From assembly GCA_003149065.1 (NCBI GenBank), contig QGFZ01000003.1, positions 62,001 through 126,000 of the forward strand: a stretch of DNA of 64,000 nucleotides, read 5' to 3'. Position 1 is the first letter of the stretch. Every line of letters starts with the position of its first letter. This document shows, piece by piece, positions 56,834 to 64,000 of the stretch. Source of the stretch: Ruminococcaceae bacterium R-25. GTDB lineage: Bacteria; Bacillota; Clostridia; Saccharofermentanales; Saccharofermentanaceae. The position numbers and the translations under genes are program-made. A model generated the notes under the pieces. It was not told where the DNA came from. It was given only the letters and a program-made list of their open reading frames with translations, and searched no databases.

Positions 56834-59560
56834 TTACTTCTCCATATAGAGCAGACCGAACGTACCCGGACCGCAGTTTACGGAAACGGCAGGGGAGGCC
56901 TGTTTGAAGTAGATCTCGTCGAAGTGGACGTACTTTTCGACCTGCTCGCGGATCCAGTCCGTGTCGCGCTTGCTGATACCTACATAGGTGATAAAGAGTA
57001 TCCTCGTGTCTATGTTGGCTGCGTTTGCGAGAACAGAATTAATGTAAGCCTTCCAGGCGTGTTCCCTGTTGCCGAAATAAGTCATGCCGACACCCATCTT
57101 GCCTTTGCGGAGCTTTAAGACGGGACGTCCCATAAGCGACTTGACGATGTTTGCGGTACCGTTGCCTACCTGGCCTGCACGTGAGAGGAAGTCCAAGTTA
57201 TCAACGATGAAGCTCGTGTGGATCTTCTTCTTGCAGAGTTCCAGCTCGTTTACGATCTGCTCGGCACTAAGCCCTTTTTCGGCCATCTGGGCAGCTGCAA
57301 CAGCCATGAGACCCTGACCGCTGGATAAGTGTGCAGAGTCGATTACGAAAACGTTATCGAAGGACTTCGATGCTTCGAGCGCCGGTGCGTATCCGCTGTG
57401 CTCGATCTTGGAAGAGATCGAGATGTGGATGACGTTATTGGCACCGGCGAGCTGCTTGGCAAAGAATTCTTCGACTTCCCTGACTGTAGGGCCCTGCGGA
57501 AGAACGATGCGGTTCGGATCTTCCATGTACTTGAGGACGCCCTGGGTCTCGATCTCCTTGCCGTCCTTGAAAAGGCCTTCTTCCGTTCTGACCTTGTGCG
57601 GGATTATCGCGATGCCGTACTTTTCGATCAGTTCGGGTGAGAGGTCTGCGACGCTCTCGGAGGTGATGACGATGCTCTTACGCTTCCTTGTACCGCTCAT
57701 CCAGGAGATGGATTCTTCAGCGATCTCGCTTCTGTTGCCGGTGATATGCACGATCTCCTTCGGGAGGTGGTTATAGAGTTCATTCTCAAGTGCATCGCCG
57801 CTTACAGGCTTGGCAAGATAGCCGTCGAAGTTTTCCCTGGCATAAAGAGCCCTGTTCTCTTCATCGGCATTTGCAGTGAGGATGACGATAGGAGTTTCTC
57901 TGCATCTTCCGCCTGTCTGTTCCTTGATCTGTCTTCTGCATTCGATACCGTCCATCTCAGGCATCAGGTGGTCCATGAAGATGACGTTGTACTTGATGTT
58001 GAGTGTTTTTCTGAGTGCATCGCTGCCACTCGTGGCAGTATCGATCCTGACCTTCGTATCTCTTAAGAGCTTGCTTACGACCATGAGGTTTGCTTCATTG
58101 TCGTCAACAACGAGAATGCGTGCTTCAGGAGCTTCGAACTTGGGAAGATATTCCTTCTTTCTTCCTGTGCTTCCTGCTTTCGCGAAGTCGTAATTGCCGA
58201 CGGAACCTTCGCGCTCGATCCTCTGGGGGATCTCGATCATGAAGGTGGAGCCCTTCTTGTAGACGCTGTTTACGGTGATCTTACCGCCCATGAGGTCTAC
58301 GAGCTGCTTAACGATAGAAAGTCCGAGGCCTGTTCCTTCGATGTGCTTGGTGGTCGTCTCATCGACTCTCTTAAATGCTGAGAAGAGGTAAGGGATATCT
58401 TCTGATTTAATACCGATACCTGTGTCTGAGACCATATAGATCATGTTGCAGGTCTTATCGTCCTTCTTTTCGCACTGGACGGTGAGAGATACAGAACCTT
58501 CTTTGGTGTACTTGATCGCATTGTTGATGACGTTGATCAATACCTGCTTTATTCTGACTTCATCACCGATGAGCTCTGCAGGGATATCGGGAGAGACATC
58601 CACGTTAAAGTCGAGTTTTTTGTCCTTTGCCCTGATCCAGAGCATTCCGACGATATCAGAGAGCATGTCACCCGTGTGATAGGGTTCGATCAGGAGCTGC
58701 ATGGATCCTGACTGGAATTTACTCATGTCGAGAATGTCGTTGATGAGGTTTAAGAGAAGCTTGCCGGCTGCCTTGATGTTTACGGCATCTTCAATAACTT
58801 CTTCGCTTACGTCTTCTCTAAGGATCATCTCGTTTAAGCCGATGATGGTGTTGATAGGCGTTCTGATCTCATGGCTCATGTTCGAGAAGAAGCTGTTCTG
58901 GGACTTGTTGAGCATGTAGATCTCTTTACGCTGTTTCTCGGCAGTTACGAGCTGCTCGTTTAACCTGAACTTCGTGTAGGACATTATGACTCCCATGACG
59001 AGCTGGAAAACTGCGAATATCAGGAAGTTGGCCATAAGGTTAGGTTCTATATGACCTACGGTGACCGCATAGTAAAGAAACGAGACTACCGCAACATTGG
59101 ATGTCAGCGCAACGATGAAATATACCAGCGGATTGAAGTATACGCAGAGCGGGACTACCAGCGCAACGGTCATGAAAAGTGTTGTATCGACTGTGTGTCT
59201 TGCCCAGTAATTAACGATCATGAGAGATATTACCCAGGCAAAGAGAGTCACACCCATGAAATGGTTTAGGACAAAGATCGTGCGGTATCTCGTTGCGAAA
59301 TCCTTCATCGCATGATGTGCGCCGAACAACCATATAACTGCAACTATGATGACCCACGCATAGCATATCTGGTGATAAAGAACGGTAGTGCCTCCGAAAT
59401 AAGGCGGATAAACAAAAGTCATCACCATGAAAATGACTGCCGCGAGGAGCGTTATGATCATCGTGACGTGCGTCGGCTGGACCGATTCATAGTAAGCTGA
59501 TCTTATCGCTTCGCGGTCATTGGTTGACGGTTTGAACAGATATCTCAACATGTCTTTCAT
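56834..59560 (-). CDS. Membrane hybrid histidine kinase with receiver and DegV/FakB-type lipid-binding domain
   Basis: A 908-residue fusion. Six helices (~30-200), a short coil, HisKA (SHEIRTP, His230) and HATPase (NAIKYTKEG, SDTGIGI, GTGLGLSI) make an intact kinase. A receiver follows (RILVVDDNEA, phospho-acceptor Asp530 in FMDHLMPEMDG, KP at ~585). Residues ~628-906 are a DegV domain: VITSESVADLSPELIEKYGI, SISSKIEHSGYAPALEAS, FIVDNLDFLSRAGQVGNGTA and a GPGTFGLLYM end. DegV/FakB proteins bind fatty acids. No separate start precedes the DegV part. The gene overlaps the upstream kinase gene by four bases. Confidence 0.93.
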   Translation of the reverse strand: MKDMLRYLFKPSTNDREAIRSAYYESVQPTHVTMIITLLAAVIFMVMTFVYPPYFGGTTVLYHQICYAWVIIVAVIWLFGAHHAMKDFATRYRTIFVLNHFMGVTLFAWVISLMIVNYWARHTVDTTLFMTVALVVPLCVYFNPLVYFIVALTSNVAVVSFLYYAVTVGHIEPNLMANFLIFAVFQLVMGVIMSYTKFRLNEQLVTAEKQRKEIYMLNKSQNSFFSNMSHEIRTPINTIIGLNEMILREDVSEEVIEDAVNIKAAGKLLLNLINDILDMSKFQSGSMQLLIEPYHTGDMLSDIVGMLWIRAKDKKLDFNVDVSPDIPAELIGDEVRIKQVLINVINNAIKYTKEGSVSLTVQCEKKDDKTCNMIYMVSDTGIGIKSEDIPYLFSAFKRVDETTTKHIEGTGLGLSIVKQLVDLMGGKITVNSVYKKGSTFMIEIPQRIEREGSVGNYDFAKAGSTGRKKEYLPKFEAPEARILVVDDNEANLMVVSKLLRDTKVRIDTATSGSDALRKTLNIKYNVIFMDHLMPEMDGIECRRQIKEQTGGRCRETPIVILTANADEENRALYARENFDGYLAKPVSGDALENELYNHLPKEIVHITGNRSEIAEESISWMSGTRKRKSIVITSESVADLSPELIEKYGIAIIPHKVRTEEGLFKDGKEIETQGVLKYMEDPNRIVLPQGPTVREVEEFFAKQLAGANNVIHISISSKIEHSGYAPALEASKSFDNVFVIDSAHLSSGQGLMAVAAAQMAEKGLSAEQIVNELELCKKKIHTSFIVDNLDFLSRAGQVGNGTANIVKSLMGRPVLKLRKGKMGVGMTYFGNREHAWKAYINSVLANAANIDTRILFITYVGISKRDTDWIREQVEKYVHFDEIYFKQASPAVSVNCGPGTFGLLYMEK

Positions 59561-62106
59561 ACCTTATCACCTCCGTCATTCTCAGGCTCGAACTCGAAAA
59601 CATCATCGTCAGGATCTTCCTCTTCTTCGTAGATCAGCTGGTTTTTGATGTCTCCTGCGATCTTCCCGTAATCCCTGATCATCGCTTCGTGGTTTTGGAG
59701 GATATAGGTTTCCTCATTCTCTTTGGCAGCTTTTTCCAGAGCCCTGGCTTTTTCGGACAGATCAGTTATGCCGATCATCTTGGAGGTACTCTTTAATGCA
59801 TGGACTAAGATCTCGTAATTGTGCCAGTCCCTGACCTGATAGTATTTCTTCATCATACCGATCTTTTCAGCAGATTCGGTTGCGTACTGAACCAGGAGCG
59901 ATTTGTAGAATTCCTTGTCGCCGACGCAGTATTTAAGGCCTGCATCGGTATCAATGCCGCTCTTCCGAAGTTCGGTCATAAAATCTTTCTCGTTCCTGTT
60001 TTCAGGCTTTATCTCTTCTTCGGGTTCTTCCGGCAATTCTTCTGTCTGGCCGTCAGCATCGACGAAAGACATAGCCGACTTGGGGAGGACCTGCTTTAAT
60101 ACGCGCTCTAATTCATCTATCTCGACAGGCTTGCTGACAAAGCCGTCAAAACCTTCATTAAGGAACATCTGCTTGGCTGAACTCATGGCATTTGCGGTGA
60201 GAGCGATTACCGGAACAGAGCCGTTTAAGCCTGATACGTCGGTCCTGATCCTCTTCATTGCTTCGACTCCGTCCATACCGCTCATCATGTGGTCCATGAA
60301 TATGATGTCGAAAACTTTTTCTCTGCAGATATCGATGGCTTCCTGGCCTGAAGTAACCGTAGTTACCTTCATTCCGTAACGACCGAAAATGCTCTTTGCA
60401 ACGACGAGGTTCATTGACTCGTCATCTACGACAAGAGCTCTTACGCCTTCGCAGCGGAGAACCTTGATCCGTTCTTCTTTGCTGTCGACGGCAGAGTTCA
60501 GTATGGATACGACAGGGAAGCAGTAGAACGGCTTTTCGAGCACTTTGACGCGTGTATTCTTCGGCAGTACGATGCCTTCGTTTGCGACTACTGCGACTAC
60601 CATTTCTTTTGCAAGGTCCTCAATGAGGTCTACGTTGTCGTTATATTCCTCTTCTGCGATAAACAGGTGGGTCAGGTGAACTGAGCTGTGGAGGAGCTTT
60701 AAGTTCTCTGCATTATTAACGCGGTGCATCTGGATGCCCAGACCCTTTACGATATTAAGTACCATCGAATTGTAGTAGTCTCTTACTGCCGGATGGTCGT
60801 ATTTCTCGAAATGCAGGAAAGCGCCTAAGCAGAGCTTGTCCGGCGCTGCGACAGACATGCAGCTCAAAGGATCAACAACTCTTTGAGGGATACTGACGTT
60901 GACTGTCGTGCCGACATCAGGCTTGCTGTCGATCGTCATAAAGCCGCCCAAAAGAGATACAAATCCTGACGCGATCGCGAGACCCAGACCTAAGCCGCCG
61001 CCCTGGCGGGAACGGCTGGAATCAGCCTGATAGAAGCTGTCGTAGACTTTCTCTAATTCATATTCGGTCATGCCCTTGCCGGTGTCGGTGACCTCGATGC
61101 AGAGGTTAACGCCGTATGCATGGCTGACGGTAGTGATCCTCACATAGACGCCGCCTTTTTGTGTGTACTTAAGGCCGTTTGTGATAAGGGCTTTTAAGAT
61201 CTTCTTGATCTTGGAAACGTCGGAATTCATTACGGCAGGGATCGAAGGATCTACGTCGATGATGAGCTCGACATTCTTCGATTTGTACTGTTTTATATCG
61301 GTAACAAGATCGTGGAGAACGGAAGAGAGCATGTAGTCTTCATTGTTGCAGACGGCTTTCTTACGGTCGATCTCGGAATAGTCTAAGATATCGCTGATCT
61401 GTTCAGCGACCTTGCGTCCTGCATCTCTTACGGCGATAAGATCGCCTTCGACTTCCCTGTGCTTTGACTTGTCGATGCAGAGAGTCGTAAGACCGATGAT
61501 CGCATTAACAGGAGTTCTTAATTCGTGTGAAACGTTTGCGAGGAAGTCATTTAAGTGCTCTGTAGCTTCGGTGAGCTGGACGACTTCGTCCTTGGACTTG
61601 TTAAGTACCTGCATCCACTTGTCGATGATGCTCTTGGCAAACTTTCCGATGAAGAAGATCATGACGAAGTGAAGGATAAGCCGCGAAATGACCAGGATGT
61701 CGAAAACTTCATCAGAAAGGATCATGAGCACGACTTCGTAAGCCATCGTGATATAGAACGTGAACTGGCAGAGCGTGATGAATGTTTTTCTGCCTGTCAT
61801 CGTATGGAGCATTATTATCGCTGCCATAACGAGAGCTAAGTCGAACGTGCTCGTCTGATGTATTCCGTAGAAGAAGTAGCATCCCATCATGAGGACCGCA
61901 TAAAGCCAGAGGCGGACATTGGAAGGCGTGTTGTGCCTTATGTGGAGTGCCCAGGCGGCGATTATTCCGCCTACTATGAGGATAAGAGCCCATTTTTCCC
62001 ATCCTAAGAGGAGGGATTCAACGACAAGAATTGTCGCAAAGATGGTGTAGCTTATCAGGATCGTAAGGTGCGAAGTCTGAAACAGTTCTCTGTCGTTTAT
62101 ACTCAT
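59557..62106 (-). CDS. Membrane hybrid histidine kinase with receiver and HPt domain
   Basis: An 849-residue protein: six N-terminal helices (~15-165), HisKA (NVSHELRTPVNAII, His194), HATPase (TDTGKGM, GGLGLGLA), a degenerate receiver-like segment (~430-550, no clear acceptor), a full receiver (ALVVDDESMN, Asp605 in FMDHMMSGMDG, SKP ~658) and a C-terminal HPt (LVHALKSTSKMIG, His769). The acidic tail (EEEEDPDDDVFEFE) is unusual. It has every step for a His-Asp-His relay; its HPt could pass phosphate to a receiver in the neighbouring proteins. It lies five bases after the GGDEF-HD-GYP gene and overlaps the DegV kinase gene. Confidence 0.93.
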   Translation of the reverse strand: MSINDRELFQTSHLTILISYTIFATILVVESLLLGWEKWALILIVGGIIAAWALHIRHNTPSNVRLWLYAVLMMGCYFFYGIHQTSTFDLALVMAAIIMLHTMTGRKTFITLCQFTFYITMAYEVVLMILSDEVFDILVISRLILHFVMIFFIGKFAKSIIDKWMQVLNKSKDEVVQLTEATEHLNDFLANVSHELRTPVNAIIGLTTLCIDKSKHREVEGDLIAVRDAGRKVAEQISDILDYSEIDRKKAVCNNEDYMLSSVLHDLVTDIKQYKSKNVELIIDVDPSIPAVMNSDVSKIKKILKALITNGLKYTQKGGVYVRITTVSHAYGVNLCIEVTDTGKGMTEYELEKVYDSFYQADSSRSRQGGGLGLGLAIASGFVSLLGGFMTIDSKPDVGTTVNVSIPQRVVDPLSCMSVAAPDKLCLGAFLHFEKYDHPAVRDYYNSMVLNIVKGLGIQMHRVNNAENLKLLHSSVHLTHLFIAEEEYNDNVDLIEDLAKEMVVAVVANEGIVLPKNTRVKVLEKPFYCFPVVSILNSAVDSKEERIKVLRCEGVRALVVDDESMNLVVAKSIFGRYGMKVTTVTSGQEAIDICREKVFDIIFMDHMMSGMDGVEAMKRIRTDVSGLNGSVPVIALTANAMSSAKQMFLNEGFDGFVSKPVEIDELERVLKQVLPKSAMSFVDADGQTEELPEEPEEEIKPENRNEKDFMTELRKSGIDTDAGLKYCVGDKEFYKSLLVQYATESAEKIGMMKKYYQVRDWHNYEILVHALKSTSKMIGITDLSEKARALEKAAKENEETYILQNHEAMIRDYGKIAGDIKNQLIYEEEEDPDDDVFEFEPENDGGDKV

Positions 62107-62111
62107 TTAAT

Positions 62112-64000
62112 TCACCCTCTTAATCTGTAATCTTTATCTTCATCTAAAATGGACAGCATTATCTCAGCAAAATCAGGGTCAAACTGTGTGCCCTTTCCGT
62201 TTTCGAGTTCGCTCCTGATCTTTTCCTGAGAAAGGTGGGGTCTGTAGCTTCTGTCAGATGACATTGCGTCATAAGCATCGGCAACAGCGATGATCCTCGC
62301 TTCTTCCGGGATCTCAGTTCCCTTAAGGCCTGAAGGATAGCCTGTGCCGTCGTATCTTTCGTGGTGATACATTGCGCACAGCTCGAACTTCGGATCGTTC
62401 TCGATATTTTTTAATATTGAAGCGCCCAGGGCAGAATGTGCCTTGATGGCCTTGAATTCTTCGTCGGTGAGTGTAGAGGGTTTATTGAGGATACCGTCCG
62501 GGATCCCTATCTTGCCGACGTCATGCAGGAGTGCGAGAACGTAGATCTCATCCTGTCTGGAATCCGGAAAACCGCTTCTTTTGGCGATCATCCTGGAATA
62601 TTCCGCAACGCGGGAAGAGTGGCCCTTTGTATGGACGTCTTTGGTGTCGATCGCTGCAGCAAGAGACCTTACTATCTGCATGAAGAGATCCTTATTTTCT
62701 CGCGTCTTCTGCTCGACTTCGAAATAGAGCTGGTTCTGCAAAGTAACGAGCTCAATGAGGTTATTTACACGGAGCCTTAATATTTCCGGAACAAAAGGCT
62801 TTCTTATAAAGTCCATAGCGCCCAGGGAAAGTCCTTCGCGCTCAGCGCCTTCGCTCTCGTCTGCAGTAAGGAAGATGACAGGGATCTTTGAAGCCTGGGT
62901 TTCCAATGAATGTAGTTTCTTTATACAGTCAAAGCCGCTCATGCCGGGCATCTTAACGTCAAGCAGAATAAGGTTGGGCAGCTCGTTTTCTTTGTCCAGA
63001 TAATCGAAAAGAGCTTCTCCGGATCTTAGAGCCGTAACGTGAATGCCGCCGGCACTCAGGATCTTTCCGGCTACCTGGAGATTTATGACGTCATCATCAA
63101 CGACAACGACTTTTTTGACCTTTTTTGTCTCTATAAGTTCCTGCCTGCTTCCGACGAATTCCTGCTCATGCGTGATGACCATTTTCTCAGATGCCTTGGC
63201 ATCCCAGTTATCCACGAGATGTGAAATGACCTTATCAATTGAATCGGCTCTGATATCCGTCAGGAATACGAAATACTGGTCCTTGCCGTTTCTCATGAAG
63301 ATATCCGATTTGCGCAAAGACTCTCTGATATGGCTTCCGAATTCATCGACGCTGTCATAGAACCTGTTATCCTTGACACCGTCAGCAGGTGAGAGCGTGA
63401 TCAGAACCTTGCATGCGTTAATTCGGTGGCGCAGGATATATCTGATGACATAGCGGTATACAGGCGAAAAAGAGTCCTTATCGAGCTGGAGTGCAACGTC
63501 CTGGATGGAACGCTCGCCTAAGATCTCTGAGATCTTTTGGATATCGTGAAGTGCATTGTCGCTTTCGTCTTCCACGTCGTCATCGTAAAGGCCGTAGCCG
63601 TGCTTGCCGTTTTTCTTGACGGCATAAAGAGACTTATCCGCGAGTTTTAAAAGGGCATTATAATCGTTGCCGTATCTCGGAACGAAGATGCCGCCGATCG
63701 AAGCACCTAACGGGATACTCATATCATCGCCCATGAGTTCTTTTGCGCTTTTTGTTATACCGTCATTGATTTCATTTGATATTGCGGCAACGTCTGATTC
63801 ATAGGTGATGCCTGCTGCAAAAGCGACAAATTCATCCCCGCCGATACGGCCGCATTTGCTGCCTGTAGGCATTGCTTTGCGGATAATGTCAGCACAGGCT
63901 ATGATGACTTTGTCACCCATCCCGTGGCCGTAGATATCGTTTACGAGCTTAAAAGAATCGAGGTCGATCATCATGAGGCACCCGGTCTTTTCGGAACACA
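62112..64000 (-). CDS. GGDEF-receiver-HD-GYP protein (5' end beyond the window)
   Basis: A partial protein of at least 628 residues; the frame runs open to the right edge and the first methionine visible (63974) lies inside the GGDEF domain. The cyclase motif RIGGDEFVAFA is intact, with MMIDLDSFKLVNDIYGHGMG before it. A degenerate second GGDEF-like stretch follows (~165-285), then a receiver (VVVDDDVIN, LLDVKMPGMSG, KPF) and an HD-GYP domain (LLHDVGKIGIPDGILNKP, YHHERYDGTGYPSGLKG). So it can both make and break c-di-GMP under receiver control. It heads the kinase operon. Confidence 0.92.
   Translation of the reverse strand, partial: CSEKTGCLMMIDLDSFKLVNDIYGHGMGDKVIIACADIIRKAMPTGSKCGRIGGDEFVAFAAGITYESDVAAISNEINDGITKSAKELMGDDMSIPLGASIGGIFVPRYGNDYNALLKLADKSLYAVKKNGKHGYGLYDDDVEDESDNALHDIQKISEILGERSIQDVALQLDKDSFSPVYRYVIRYILRHRINACKVLITLSPADGVKDNRFYDSVDEFGSHIRESLRKSDIFMRNGKDQYFVFLTDIRADSIDKVISHLVDNWDAKASEKMVITHEQEFVGSRQELIETKKVKKVVVVDDDVINLQVAGKILSAGGIHVTALRSGEALFDYLDKENELPNLILLDVKMPGMSGFDCIKKLHSLETQASKIPVIFLTADESEGAEREGLSLGAMDFIRKPFVPEILRLRVNNLIELVTLQNQLYFEVEQKTRENKDLFMQIVRSLAAAIDTKDVHTKGHSSRVAEYSRMIAKRSGFPDSRQDEIYVLALLHDVGKIGIPDGILNKPSTLTDEEFKAIKAHSALGASILKNIENDPKFELCAMYHHERYDGTGYPSGLKGTEIPEEARIIAVADAYDAMSSDRSYRPHLSQEKIRSELENGKGTQFDPDFAEIMLSILDEDKDYRLRG

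Noticed and set aside
57690..57730. Sequencing error or missed stop joining the receiver and DegV parts
   Set aside because: The frame is continuous with an ordinary linker, and the one methionine there has no ribosome site, so the fusion is accepted.

Overview
The window reads as a chromosomal segment of a strictly anaerobic, Gram-positive-type Bacillota, most likely class Clostridia (rumen or gut Lachnospiraceae / Oscillospiraceae / Saccharofermentans-like). I infer this from the single-membrane lipoproteins with lipoboxes, GGAGG-type Shine-Dalgarno sites, standard code, rubredoxin/rubrerythrin oxygen defence, ECF sigma/anti-sigma pair, split Pnt transhydrogenase, many zinc-ribbon membrane proteins and abundant c-di-GMP proteins. 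No rRNA, tRNA, CRISPR array, transposase or prophage was seen, so no species call is made.

Layout. 0-9 kb: an AraC regulator (left edge), four small acyltransferases (three GNAT, one CAT), an ORF6N protein with a PLD-like tail, a methyltransferase, a run of small membrane proteins including a 32-residue peptide, and an esterase. 9-17.4 kb: an HD-GYP membrane sensor, an envelope glycolipid-like operon (GT4, PlsC-like, two CmpB-like proteins), a PD-(D/E)XK-like protein and an NSS sodium symporter. 17.4-31.4 kb: a lipoprotein domain fused to a sugar-binding protein next to its stand-alone paralogue, an ABC exporter, a degenerate GGDEF-EAL protein, an ECF sigma/anti-sigma pair, and a zinc-ribbon/SPFH membrane cluster. 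31.4-43.6 kb: a redox cassette (TlpA-like lipoprotein, 45-residue CXXC peptide, polyferredoxin), two tandem lipoprotein serpins, a PAP2-like protein, three zinc-ribbon genes sharing one leader hairpin (one fused to a solute-binding domain), and pntA1-pntA2-pntB. 43.7-56.8 kb: anchored proteins of unknown role, TerB-like and SseB-like proteins, a 1162-residue ABC-FtsX transporter, a flavin reductase-rubredoxin-rubrerythrin fusion and an esterase lipoprotein. 56.8-64 kb: three overlapping or abutting signalling genes on the minus strand, GGDEF-REC-HD-GYP, then HK-REC-HPt, then HK-REC-DegV.

Two themes look new. First, the last operon could form one multistep phosphorelay that joins a fatty-acid-binding (DegV/FakB-type) module to c-di-GMP turnover. 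Second, the intergenic DNA is rich in nested dyad elements. One family has four copies of 113-114 bp with paired-arm covariation. Other gaps hold elements of similar nested-arm design but different sequence words, mostly between convergent genes. A third point is a shared hairpin that puts the Shine-Dalgarno in a loop and the start codon in a stem ahead of three zinc-ribbon genes, with a covarying base pair.

All calls rest on reading the sequence and on remembered family motifs. No database search was run.
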